A stretch of DNA of 13,307 bases from an uncultured Eubacteriales bacterium. GTDB taxonomy: Bacteria; Bacillota; Clostridia; Christensenellales; UMGS416. The stretch covers positions 1 through 13,307 of the forward strand of contig UQLW01000055.1 of assembly GCA_900542005.1 (NCBI GenBank), written 5' to 3'. Positions 1 to 5,657 of this stretch are shown here, in pieces (within the stretch, counting starts at the first letter, position 1; every line of letters begins with the position of its first letter). A program made the position numbers and the translations under genes. The notes under the pieces are model-generated. The model saw only the letters and a list, made by a program, of their open reading frames with translations, was not told the origin of the DNA and did no database searches.

Positions 1-2
1 CC

Positions 3-131
3 TGCCTGTTTTATATCGGCAACGAGGGCATTTCCATCGTAGAGAACCTGGGCCGCGCGGGCGTGCCGATCCCTGCCCGGCTGGCCGCGCTCTTTCAGCG
101 GCTGAAGGATGAGAACGATAAGACGGACTGA
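3..131 (+). CDS. Phage holin family protein, C-terminal fragment
   Basis: This is the last 42 codons of a gene that enters from the left edge. The readable end contains the stretch ISIVENLGRAGVPIPARLA followed by a short charged tail (LKDENDKTD) and a TGA stop. In the toxin-secretion/phage lysis holin family (Phage_holin_4_1), the C-terminus usually carries a conserved 'E..SI.EN....G.P.P..L' motif after the last membrane segment, and this fragment matches it well. Such holins are small membrane proteins with several helices; in clostridial chromosomes they are often found outside prophages, where their role is unclear. The start, the membrane segments and any partner endolysin lie outside the window, so the call rests on this motif alone. 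A hairpin follows 30 bases after the stop. Confidence 0.65.
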   Translation, partial: CLFYIGNEGISIVENLGRAGVPIPARLAALFQRLKDENDKTD

Positions 132-156
132 ACCGCGCCCATCCCATAGGATAAAC

Positions 157-194
157 ACGGTACGCCCTCCACCATTTGGTGGAGGGCGTACTGT
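157..194. terminator. Bidirectional hairpin terminator between convergent genes
   Basis: A perfect 13-bp stem (TACGCCCTCCACC, loop ATTT, GGTGGAGGGCGTA at 161-190) extends to about 17 bp with one G-U pair. It sits between the stop of the holin fragment (+) and the stop of the lipase gene (-). The flanking T runs are short on both strands (CTGTTTG on +, CGTGTTTA on -), so it is a strong hairpin with a modest U-tract. Confidence 0.7.
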
Positions 195-208
195 TTGCAG
201 GTTCAGCG

Positions 209-886
209 TCAGGGCTGCAGGCGCGCAAGAAGCGAAGCGTAATAGGACTGCGGCCGGTGGTGGCCGATGGACACAAGGCCAAAGCATCGGGGCGCGCCGA
301 TGCGGACAGGAATACCTACATGACGGAAGCCCCACAGAGCCAGAGGGATCTTGGTTACGATATCATTGCCGTTTTCCACCCGCAGCGTCTTGAAGACCCG
401 CTGGTTATAGGATCTCTGAAAGGCGCGGTTGCCAACGCGGGGGCAGCCGAAAAGGATCACCTCATAGTCCTTGCTGGGAAAGTTATACTGAAGATCGACG
501 GCGCAAAGCACAGCCAGGGCCGCGCCATAGGAATGACCGCAGATCATGACCTTTCTGATCTGCGGCGAGATCAGCCGCTGCAGGCGGCCCCGGATCTGAG
601 GCGCCTTATAGGCGTTGATAAAGCCGCCGTGCACACGGATCTTGGAGGCAGGATTGTCATAGGGGATGGCCTTCTTAAAAAAGGTAAGGTCAGTGATCCA
701 ATCCTTCCTGGAGTCGGAGCCGCGAAACACGATGGACAGCGCGCTGCCCCGCTGCCGGACAAAGCACTGTACGCCGGTAGGACAGTCATCGATAACAGCC
801 ACCAGCTCGCCAAACAGCGGGGGCTGCACCTGCGCATAGGCCAGCGCTGAAAATTCCATGGCCTTGAGAAGCGTTTGCTTGTTCAT
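209..886 (-). CDS. Lipase family protein (class 3 alpha/beta hydrolase)
   Basis: This is a 225-residue alpha/beta hydrolase of the class 3 (fungal lipase-like) family, expected to cleave ester bonds of acylglycerols or related lipids. Landmarks in order are the FRGSDS strand-turn (54-59), the HGGF motif (86-89), the nucleophile elbow GHSYG with Ser119, Asp175 in NGNDIVTKIP as the likely acid, and His210 in GHHRPQSYY as the likely base. The full triad is therefore present. No signal peptide or membrane helix is visible, so it should act in the cytosol. The ATG at 886 is chosen because GAGGTG (893-898) lies 6-8 bases upstream; the upstream GTG and ATG (895, 892) would overlap this site. No clear promoter lies directly in front, so it may depend on readthrough from the gene on its right. 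Natural substrate unknown. Confidence 0.85.
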   Translation of the reverse strand: MNKQTLLKAMEFSALAYAQVQPPLFGELVAVIDDCPTGVQCFVRQRGSALSIVFRGSDSRKDWITDLTFFKKAIPYDNPASKIRVHGGFINAYKAPQIRGRLQRLISPQIRKVMICGHSYGAALAVLCAVDLQYNFPSKDYEVILFGCPRVGNRAFQRSYNQRVFKTLRVENGNDIVTKIPLALWGFRHVGIPVRIGAPRCFGLVSIGHHRPQSYYASLLARLQP

Positions 887-942
887 ACCCATCACCTCGT
901 ATCACCATATGCCGGGCAGGGGAGAGGGAGAAGCGATGGGCA

Positions 943-975
943 TCAAAACAGCCCGCTGCCGCTGGCAACGGGCTG
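943..975 (-). terminator. Rho-independent terminator of the CBM9-like gene
   Basis: Read on the reverse strand, AGCCCGTTGCC and GGCAGCGGGCT form an 11-position stem with one mismatch and a 3-base loop, followed by TGTTTTGA. It lies about 30 bases after the stop of the gene at 1004-1612 and before the lipase gene. Confidence 0.75.
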
Positions 976-1003
976 CTCCTGGCCGGGATGGACAGGGGAC
1001 GGA

Positions 1004-1612
1004 TTAGTCGACAATCACCATGTCGGCAAAGAATTCGGGACGGTGGAAATTGGGCGTGGGCCAATCGATCTTGGTGAAGCTGCCATAATGCTTCTCGGCG
1101 GTCTTGTCGCCGCACTTATAGAAATCCCCCCGCATCTTATGGCCGGCCTTAAACTCGACGTCCCCATAAAAGGCGCGGATCAGGTCCATGGGAATGAGCA
1201 GCTCCCAGCCCCAGTAGCCCTCGCCGCGAAGCACCTTGGGCAGCGGATGGGCATAGCCGTTGGCGGCCAGGCGCATCCGGGGATGCTTGTCGGGCAGCCC
1301 AAAGCACTCCAGCATGGTGCCAATTGCGTTGCCCTCAAAGTTGAAATATCCAATGCCCTGGCTGGGGTCGCAGTCCAGGAAAGCCTCCATACAGCTATCC
1401 ATGGACACATAGGTATCCTGTTCGGTCATGACGGCTACCGGATCGGACTCTTTACAGATCATACGCACCGCAAAGCCCTGATCCTTAACGTAGCAAAGGA
1501 TTCCATAGGTCTCCGGGCGGTAATTGCCGCCCCAATTGTACACGTCCACCCGGGCGACATTCCCCTGATCCAGCTGGGACATGTCCTGAATGGTCTTTAC
1601 CTCGTAAACCAT
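1004..1612 (-). CDS. Carbohydrate-binding family 9-like domain protein
   Basis: This is a 202-residue protein that I recognise as a stand-alone CBM9-like (DOMON-type beta sandwich) domain. Characteristic stretches are VDVYNWGGNYRPETYG near the N-terminus, the DSCMEAFLD segment (72-80), GYFNFEGNAIGTM (88-100), GYWGWELLIPMDLI (132-145), and a C-terminal MRGDFYKCGDKTAEKHYGSF followed by W..P.PNFHRPEFF. In xylanases, CBM9 binds sugar reducing ends; many clostridial genomes encode this single-domain version whose ligand is not known. There is no signal peptide and no attached catalytic domain, so an extracellular polysaccharide role is not supported by the sequence. The ATG at 1612 has a consensus AGGAGG at 1621-1626, which outweighs the much longer upstream open frame. 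A promoter lies at 1665-1692 and a terminator at 943-975, so it is a single-gene unit. Confidence 0.8.
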   Translation of the reverse strand: MVYEVKTIQDMSQLDQGNVARVDVYNWGGNYRPETYGILCYVKDQGFAVRMICKESDPVAVMTEQDTYVSMDSCMEAFLDCDPSQGIGYFNFEGNAIGTMLECFGLPDKHPRMRLAANGYAHPLPKVLRGEGYWGWELLIPMDLIRAFYGDVEFKAGHKMRGDFYKCGDKTAEKHYGSFTKIDWPTPNFHRPEFFADMVIVD

Positions 1613-1664
1613 GGTGTGTTCCTCCTGTTCGACCCATCGGTCATCTATACTTGACAGCCTCCTT

Positions 1665-1692
1665 ATTATAGCACGCCCATAGGCGGTGTAAA
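1665..1692 (-). promoter_or_regulatory. Sigma-A promoter of the CBM9-like gene
   Basis: On the reverse strand, TTTACA (1687-1692) and TATAAT (1665-1670) are separated by 16 bases, with an extended TGC before the -10 box. The spacer holds an imperfect dyad, CACCGCC-TAT-GGGCGTG, that could be an operator. Confidence 0.7.
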
Positions 1693-1703
1693 GTAAAAAA
1701 ACC

Positions 1704-1732
1704 TTGCCGGCCGAGGGGATGGATGATAGGAT
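1704..1732 (+). promoter_or_regulatory. Possible promoter of the zinc-ribbon membrane protein
   Basis: TTGCCG (1704-1709) and TAGGAT (1727-1732) are 17 bases apart, about 45 bases upstream of the start codon. Both boxes are imperfect, so this is a tentative call. Confidence 0.35.
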
Positions 1733-1758
1733 AAAAAAGCGGCTCTTTCTGCAGCCGC
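1733..1758 (-). terminator. Reverse-strand hairpin with U-tract in the 5' leader of the zinc-ribbon gene
   Basis: On the reverse strand, GCGGCT and AGCCGC form a 6-bp stem with an 8-base loop, followed by TTTTTTATCC. It has the form of a terminator for transcription running leftwards, although no reverse-strand gene ends here. It could stop antisense transcripts or shield the promoter of the CBM9-like gene. Confidence 0.5.
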
Positions 1759-1776
1759 GCAGAAGGGAGTGTGAAG

Positions 1777-2394
1777 ATGGGCGGAAAGAGGGTATCATGG
1801 GGTATCGTGGTTTTGCTCTTCGTCCTGTTTTTCCCGGCGGGTATCTGGCTGCTGGCCAGCAAAATGACCCGGGAAAAGGGGCGGGAGCGGGAAAATGGAA
1901 AGGGCCTGAAATGGTTTGGATGGACGCTGATTGCGCTGGCGGCCCTCTACATCATAATGGGCCTTAGCGGTGAGCTTACGGTGGAACCTGGGGAGAGCCT
2001 GGCAGGCGGCCTTATCCTGATGACGGCCCTGCTGGGCGGGGGCGGCGCCTTTATGGTATGGAAAGGGACGGTTTATATGGCGCGGGGCGCGATGTACGCC
2101 CGCTATGCGGCCATCGCCCATGCGCAGCCGGACGGATCGGTCCATCGCATTGCCGAGGCCTATCCTGCGCGGTATGACCAGGCCATACGCGTGCTGAAGC
2201 AGATGGCGGAGGATGGATATTTTCCCGGAGGATACCTGGATGAAGCCCGGGGCGAGCTGGTGCTGCCCGGGCGCAGGACCACGCCGGAAGTGAGCAAGCC
2301 GCGGAGGATTACCTGCCCCAACTGCGGGGCCCACCAGACGCTGGAGGCAGGCGGGGCGGATTCATGCGAATACTGCGGGTCGCCGCTGGAGTAA
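1777..2394 (+). CDS. Membrane protein with C-terminal zinc ribbon, function unknown
   Basis: This 205-residue protein has three predicted membrane helices (about 8-27, 46-63 and 75-96), then a soluble part of about 110 residues. The soluble part contains a short helical stretch (AIRVLKQMAEDGYFPGGYLDEARGELVLPG) and ends with a four-cysteine zinc ribbon: CPNC at 180-183 and CEYC at 197-200. The central helical motif resembles one seen in other clostridial membrane proteins that combine a small helix-turn domain with a zinc ribbon, but I cannot name a function. The ATG at 1777 is chosen because GGGAG (1765-1769) lies 7 bases upstream; the in-frame GTG at 1771 is too close to that site. It is a one-gene unit closed by a symmetrical terminator 13 bases after the stop. 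Confidence 0.75.
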   Translation: MGGKRVSWGIVVLLFVLFFPAGIWLLASKMTREKGRERENGKGLKWFGWTLIALAALYIIMGLSGELTVEPGESLAGGLILMTALLGGGGAFMVWKGTVYMARGAMYARYAAIAHAQPDGSVHRIAEAYPARYDQAIRVLKQMAEDGYFPGGYLDEARGELVLPGRRTTPEVSKPRRITCPNCGAHQTLEAGGADSCEYCGSPLE

Positions 2395-2400
2395 AGGAAT

Positions 2401-2430
2401 AAAAAAAGGACGGTTCAACCGTCCTTTTTT
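2401..2430. terminator. Bidirectional rho-independent terminator
   Basis: A GGACGG/CCGTCC stem (extendable to 8 bp) is flanked by an A-tract on the left and a T-tract on the right. It serves both the zinc-ribbon gene (+) and the oadB-oadG operon (-), which converge here. Confidence 0.9.
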
Positions 2431-2447
2431 ATTTGAACCTGAATCGA

Positions 2448-2597
2448 TCAGGTGTTGCCCTCATCGCCATCGCGGGCGGGGAATACCTTGCGCATCAGCA
2501 TGACCAAACCATAGAACACGGCCAGCACGACGAACACGCTGCCGACGCCCATTCCCATAAGCTGCAGAGCCTTGACGAGCATAACTTGCGTTGACAT
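2448..2597 (-). CDS. OadG-like gamma subunit of a sodium-pumping decarboxylase
   Basis: This small gene encodes 49 residues beginning MSTQVMLVKALQLMGMGVGS. One hydrophobic helix (about 13-35, with MGMGVGSVFVVLAVFYGLVML) is followed by a basic RK and a short acidic tail. That layout matches the OadG/MmdD gamma chains, which anchor and stabilise the decarboxylase complex in the membrane next to the beta subunit. It is shorter than the common 80-residue form and lacks the usual proline/alanine-rich and His-containing C-terminal extension. The ATG at 2597 has GGAGG (2606-2610) 8 bases upstream. It starts 13 bases after the beta subunit stop, so the two are clearly co-transcribed and probably translationally coupled. 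The call depends on the helix pattern and this position, since so short a chain has few diagnostic residues. Confidence 0.8.
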   Translation of the reverse strand: MSTQVMLVKALQLMGMGVGSVFVVLAVFYGLVMLMRKVFPARDGDEGNT

Positions 2598-2610
2598 CTT
2601 ACGCGCCTCC

Positions 2611-3753
2611 TTAAATCATCAGGGGAACCAGCGCCAGGATCATGGCGCCGGCGATGATGGAACCGACCTGCCCGGCCACATTCGCGCCGATGGCGGGCAT
2701 GAGGATAAAGTTGGTCGGATCCTCCTTCTGGGCCATGCGCTGGATAATGCGGGCCGACATGGGGAAGGCCGAGATCCCGCAGGCGCCCACCATGGGGTTG
2801 ATTTTCTGCTTCAGGAACAGGTTCACAAGCTTGGCAAAGAGCACGCCGCCGGCGGTATCAAAAACAAAGGCCAAGAGGCCGATACCCATAATAAGCGCCG
2901 TCTGCACTGTGAGGAACTGCTGGCCGACCATGGTGGAACCGATGGTGATACCCAGCAGCAGGGTAACGAGATTGGAAAGCTCGTTCTGGGCGGCGGTGGA
3001 CAGCCGGTTCAGCACGCCGCATTCGCGGATCAGGTTGCCGAACATCAGCGCGCCGATCAGCGAAACGCTCATAGGAGCCACCACGCCCGCTACGATGGTA
3101 ACCATGATGGGGAACAGGATCCGCACCTTGCGGGAGATCTTCACGCCGTAATCCGCATCCATGCGGATCATCCGCTCCTTCTTCGTGGTCAGGGCGCGGA
3201 CAACCGGGGGCTGGATAATCGGCACCAGGGACATATAGGAATAGGCCGCTACCGTGATGGGCCCGATATACTTGGGTGCAAAGAGGTTGCCCACATAGAT
3301 GGAAGTGGGGCCGTCGGCCGCGCCGATAATACCGATGGCGGCCGCCTCCTTCAGCGTAAAGAGGTCGGGAACCAAGAAGTTCATGCTGACCGCCAGCAGC
3401 AGCGCCATAAAGATGCCCAGCTGGGCGGCGGCGCCGAAGAAGAGCATGACAGGCTGCTTCAATACCGGGGTGAAGTCGATCATCGCGCCAACGGCGATAA
3501 AGATGAGAATGGGGAACAGCTCGTTGGAGATGCCGGCATTATACAGCACCGTGAGAAAGCCGGATTCGCCGATGGCGGAGGAGAGGGGGATATTGGCCAT
3601 AATCGCGCCAAATCCAATGGGCAAAAGCAGCATAGGCTCATATTGCTTCTTGATCGCCAAGAAGATCAGCAGCCCGCCGATGATCATCATCACCGCATTT
3701 TGCCACTGGAAATTGACGAAGCCACCCAACAGTCCTTGGATGAGGTCGTTCAT
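2611..3753 (-). CDS. oadB: Sodium ion-translocating decarboxylase subunit beta
   Basis: This 380-residue, strongly hydrophobic protein is the beta subunit of a biotin-dependent Na+ pump (the oxaloacetate, methylmalonyl-CoA or glutaconyl-CoA decarboxylase type). The beta subunit decarboxylates carboxybiotin and couples this to export of Na+. Residues studied in the Klebsiella OadB are all present with the same spacing: Asp147 in GAADGPT, Tyr173 in YSYMS, and Asn319, Gly323, Ser328 and Arg335 in NPMVGACGISAFPMSAR. Length is close to the shorter, Gram-positive form of the family (about 370-430). The ATG at 3753 has AAAGGAGT (3762-3768) 8 bases upstream. Only beta and gamma are encoded here; the carboxyltransferase and biotin carrier are not in the window, so the substrate cannot be assigned and the symbol denotes the family only. 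Confidence 0.93.
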   Translation of the reverse strand: MNDLIQGLLGGFVNFQWQNAVMMIIGGLLIFLAIKKQYEPMLLLPIGFGAIMANIPLSSAIGESGFLTVLYNAGISNELFPILIFIAVGAMIDFTPVLKQPVMLFFGAAAQLGIFMALLLAVSMNFLVPDLFTLKEAAAIGIIGAADGPTSIYVGNLFAPKYIGPITVAAYSYMSLVPIIQPPVVRALTTKKERMIRMDADYGVKISRKVRILFPIMVTIVAGVVAPMSVSLIGALMFGNLIRECGVLNRLSTAAQNELSNLVTLLLGITIGSTMVGQQFLTVQTALIMGIGLLAFVFDTAGGVLFAKLVNLFLKQKINPMVGACGISAFPMSARIIQRMAQKEDPTNFILMPAIGANVAGQVGSIIAGAMILALVPLMI

Positions 3754-3791
3754 TTTCCTGACTCCTTTATGTTTTGTGCAATCGCGGCCTT

Positions 3792-3799
3792 ATTATAGC
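3792..3799 (-). promoter_or_regulatory. Extended -10 promoter of the oadB-oadG operon
   Basis: The reverse-strand sequence TGCTATAAT is an extended -10 element without a good -35 box. It overlaps the last codons and stop of the thioesterase gene (ATG CTA TAA T). The 13 bases TGCTATAATAAGG are identical to those of the CBM9-like gene promoter. Confidence 0.55.
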
Positions 3800-4554
3800 A
3801 TGGAAACCTCTGGATGAACAGGGATAAAAATGCCCTGAGCCTGAAAAAATACGGCCTGGTCATTCTGCCCGCTGCAGCTAAGCGTATCCTGCTGCCAAAT
3901 ATAATCCATATGAAGGGGCATGCCGGGCAGGATCTCCTGGCTGTAGTTGACCTGCAGGTCCTGCAGGAGGTGCCCTTTGTGATATTCGGGCTCCGGTATG
4001 TCGGTAAACCAGGCGGCATAGCGCGTGTTGTTGACGTGCCCGTTGACATCGTAATCCTGAAAGCGCGGGACGATGGACAGCGAGCCGCTTAAGTCGCCGC
4101 ACGGGATGTGGAGCTTTTTCGGCATGGGAAGGGGCGCGGGGATATCTGAAGTATCGGGCATGGGCGCGGGCAGCGCAGAGGCTGGCAGGGATTTGCGGGT
4201 ATGGATATCCAACAGCACCCAGATGCTGGTGGCATAGCCCAGTATGTTGCCCTGGCCATCCTGGAAGCGGTAGTGCCTGGGAAACATGAAGCGATTGCCC
4301 ACGCCGGGCCAGGTTGTCATCTCCAGCGTGTCCCCCATCACAGGATAGCGCTCCATGTGGATATGCATACGGCTGAGCACCCAGACGATCCCCTTTTCGA
4401 TCAGCACGGCACGATCGCTATTGAGGACAACCGTATGACGGTCGCTGATCTCCTGCATCAGGATAAAGATGGATTCGGGCTTCCAACGGCCGAACATATC
4501 CACATCGCGGTAGCGTAAAATATAGCGTTCAGAAAAAATCCTTGTATCGTTCAT
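3793..4554 (-). CDS. Acyl-ACP thioesterase (FatA/FatB family)
   Basis: This 253-residue double hot-dog enzyme should release fatty acids from acyl carrier protein in the cytosol. The N-terminal hot-dog opens with RYILRYRDVDMFGRWKPESIF, where Asp19 and the following segment are typical. The C-terminal hot-dog carries the catalytic-type motif FQDYDVNGHVNNTRYAAWF, with Asp169, Asn171 and His173. Length matches bacterial members (about 240-260). The ATG at 4554 has AGGAGG (4564-4569) 9 bases upstream and a near-consensus promoter at 4578-4606. It lies just upstream of the decarboxylase subunits in the same direction, and the oadB promoter overlaps its 3' end, so part of its transcript may continue into them. 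Bacterial members of this family vary in chain-length preference, which cannot be read from sequence. Confidence 0.9.
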   Translation of the reverse strand: MNDTRIFSERYILRYRDVDMFGRWKPESIFILMQEISDRHTVVLNSDRAVLIEKGIVWVLSRMHIHMERYPVMGDTLEMTTWPGVGNRFMFPRHYRFQDGQGNILGYATSIWVLLDIHTRKSLPASALPAPMPDTSDIPAPLPMPKKLHIPCGDLSGSLSIVPRFQDYDVNGHVNNTRYAAWFTDIPEPEYHKGHLLQDLQVNYSQEILPGMPLHMDYIWQQDTLSCSGQNDQAVFFQAQGIFIPVHPEVSML

Positions 4555-4577
4555 CGGCCTATTCCTCCTTAAGGGCT

Positions 4578-4606
4578 ATTGTGGCCAGGGAACGTATTTT
4601 TGTCAA
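4578..4606 (-). promoter_or_regulatory. Sigma-A promoter of the acyl-ACP thioesterase gene
   Basis: On the reverse strand, a perfect TTGACA (4601-4606) is followed after 17 bases by CACAAT (4578-4583). The start codon is 24 bases further. Confidence 0.75.
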
Positions 4607-4627
4607 GGGTTGTTTTGCCTATGGGCA

Positions 4628-4656
4628 TTGACAGAGCCAAATGATGGTGATATAAT
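4628..4656 (+). promoter_or_regulatory. Consensus sigma-A promoter of the tRNA operon
   Basis: TTGACA (4628-4633) and TATAAT (4651-4656) are both perfect and separated by exactly 17 bases. The first tRNA begins 24 bases downstream of the -10 box, as expected for a strong stable-RNA promoter. Confidence 0.92.
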
Positions 4657-4680
4657 CTAAAACTGCAATGGTTATGATCT

Positions 4681-4756
4681 GCCAGCATAGCACAGTCGGT
4701 AGTGCGACGCACTCGTAATGCGTAGGTCGCCGGTTCAAGTCCGGCTGCTGGCTCCA
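4681..4756 (+). tRNA. tRNA-Thr (anticodon CGT)
   Basis: A full cloverleaf can be drawn: acceptor GCCAGCA/TGCTGGC, D-stem GCAC/GTGC, anticodon stem ACGCA/TGCGT with loop CTCGTAA, and T-arm GCCGG-TTCAAGT-CCGGC. The anticodon CGT (4714-4716) reads ACG threonine codons. The discriminator is T and the 3' CCA is encoded. It is 76 bases long and is followed after 3 bases by the next tRNA. Confidence 0.95.
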
Positions 4757-4759
4757 TGG

Positions 4760-4836
4760 CGAGGTGTAGCGCAGTTTGGTAGCGCGTTTGGTTCGGGACC
4801 AAAAGGCCCCGGGTTCAAATCCCGGCACCTCGACCA
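4760..4836 (+). tRNA. tRNA-Pro (anticodon CGG)
   Basis: Acceptor CGAGGTG/CACCTCG, D-stem GCGC/GCGC, anticodon stem TTTGG/CCAAA with loop TTCGGGA, and T-arm CCGGG-TTCAAAT-CCCGG are all intact. The anticodon CGG (4794-4796) followed by G37 is typical of proline tRNA and reads CCG codons. CCA is encoded. Both tRNAs of this pair read G-ending codons, in keeping with the GC-rich coding sequences around them. Confidence 0.95.
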
Positions 4837-4838
4837 CG

Positions 4839-4883
4839 AAAGAACGAACTTTTGTCTACCAGACAGTAGTTCGTTCTTTTTTT
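4839..4883 (+). terminator. Terminator of the tRNA operon
   Basis: A perfect 12-bp outer stem (AAAGAACGAACT with AGTTCGTTCTTT) contains a second 5-bp stem (TGTCT/AGACA) and is followed by a T-tract. It begins 3 bases after the tRNA-Pro CCA end. Confidence 0.93.
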
Positions 4884-4955
4884 ATTTTCAGGAGCAAAAA
4901 CATTATACAGTTCAAAATGTAGTGTCAGCATCGAAAAAGAATACGAATAAAGTAC

Positions 4956-4997
4956 AACGCCCTCGGCAGTAGTCACAGAACCACCATCGAGGGCGTT
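4956..4997 (+). terminator. Hairpin with a large loop upstream of the DUF4180 gene
   Basis: AACGCCCTCG and CGAGGGCGTT form a perfect 10-bp stem around a 22-base loop, followed by only TTTTG. It might be a weak terminator or the remnant of an inserted element. The stem is far more GC-rich than the surrounding AT-rich DNA. No gene is seen between the tRNA terminator and this hairpin. Confidence 0.45.
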
Positions 4998-5002
4998 TTG
5001 GG

Positions 5003-5031
5003 TTGAAAAGTTCACAATTTCGTAGCATAAT
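5003..5031 (+). promoter_or_regulatory. Sigma-A promoter of the DUF4180 gene
   Basis: TTGAAA (5003-5008) and CATAAT (5026-5031) are separated by 17 bases, and the start codon follows about 38 bases after the -10 box. Confidence 0.75.
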
Positions 5032-5069
5032 TTATCCTGTAAAGTTTGAATATAGCAGGAGATAGCAAA

Positions 5070-5432
5070 ATGCAATTAACAAAAATTGAAAAGAACGGTG
5101 TTGTTTGTGCCGTTGTGAATAGTAACGATCCCGTTATTATAGATGCACAATCTGCTTTAGATGTGCTTATGTCTGCAAAATATGATATTGGTACAAAAAA
5201 CATCATCATTGATAAAAAATTGGTTATAGAGGATTTTTTCATTCTTAGTAAAGGTATTGCAGGTGAGGTTTTACAGAAATATGTGAATTACGGTGGTCGC
5301 ATTGCAATTTACGGCGACTATTCACATTACACAAGCAAACCATTGAAAGACTTTATCTATGAAAGCAACAAAGGTAAGGATGTGTTCTTTGTTGCGACAC
5401 AGGATGAGGCCGTTGCAATACTGACACGGTAA
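5070..5432 (+). CDS. DUF4180 domain-containing protein
   Basis: This 120-residue protein matches the DUF4180 family over its whole length. Recognisable stretches are KIEKNGVVCAVV at the N-terminus, DAQSALDVLMSAKYDIG (about 26-42), the EDFFILSKGIAGEVLQKYVNYG stretch, AIYGDYSHYTSKPLKDFIYESNKG, and a final FFVATQDEAVAILTR. The function of the family is unknown; members are small cytosolic proteins scattered through Firmicutes and often carried singly. The ATG at 5070 has AGGAGA (5057-5062) 7 bases upstream; the in-frame TTG at 5046 has no site of its own. The gene is markedly more AT-rich than the genes on both sides of the island, uses A/T-ending codons (many AAA, ATT, TTA), and has its own promoter and terminator. 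These are signs of recent transfer. Confidence 0.88.
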   Translation: MQLTKIEKNGVVCAVVNSNDPVIIDAQSALDVLMSAKYDIGTKNIIIDKKLVIEDFFILSKGIAGEVLQKYVNYGGRIAIYGDYSHYTSKPLKDFIYESNKGKDVFFVATQDEAVAILTR

Positions 5433-5517
5433 GTTATACTGCCATGGAAAAATCCACGCACCTAAAGTTAGTTTTTACCCCTGTCTACGCACCTTTTTCT
5501 CGCTCTCTCGCACTTGA

Positions 5518-5567
5518 AAAGCCCTGAATACCGCAGAAAATAAGCGGTGTCCAGGGCTTTGCTTTTT
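5518..5567 (+). terminator. Terminator after the DUF4180 gene
   Basis: AAAGCCCTG (5518-5526) pairs with CAGGGCTTT (5552-5560), with an inner CCGC/GCGG stem. It is followed by GCTTTTTGC. It lies 86 bases after the stop codon; the bases between hold nothing I recognise. Confidence 0.75.
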
Positions 5568-5587
5568 GCGCGGAGGAGGGAACGGCT

Positions 5588-5650
5588 ATGAGGGCTTGGG
5601 AGCTTGATTGCGGCAGAGTTTCCATCCATCCGCTTTTTTCATTTGCTTGA
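5588..5650 (+). CDS. Possible 20-codon micro-ORF with strong ribosome binding site
   Basis: An ATG at 5588 is preceded, 7 bases upstream, by GAGGAGGG (5573-5580). It opens a 20-codon frame (MRAWELDCGRVSIHPLFSFA) ending in TGA. No promoter is seen, and it lies just behind a terminator. It could be the 5' remnant of a deleted gene rather than a working peptide gene. Confidence 0.25.
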   Translation: MRAWELDCGRVSIHPLFSFA

Positions 5651-5657
5651 TTCTGGG

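Noticed and set aside
176..850. Forward open frame of 224 codons
   Set aside because: It is antisense to the lipase gene, which has a full catalytic triad.
1652..1670. Forward TTGACA followed by a TATTATA stretch
   Set aside because: The spacing is only about 7-10 bases, too short for a promoter; the same bases make a good reverse promoter.
2572..3798. Long forward open frame of 408 codons
   Set aside because: It is the antisense of oadB, rich in His, Asp and Gln with no family resemblance and no ribosome binding site. The reverse gene has all its functional motifs.
4569..4837. Open frames overlapping the two tRNAs, one reading like a common short annotated protein (EPATYALRVRRTTD)
   Set aside because: These are translations of tRNA sequence in the reverse direction, a well-known source of false small proteins.
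4894..4935. Reverse TATAAT with an upstream CTGACA
   Set aside because: Spacing is about 15 bases and no reverse gene follows; chance match in AT-rich DNA is more likely.
4815..5075. Reverse open frame of 86 codons between the tRNA and DUF4180 genes
   Set aside because: It runs through the tRNA terminator and the tRNA-Pro 3' end, and no family is recognised.
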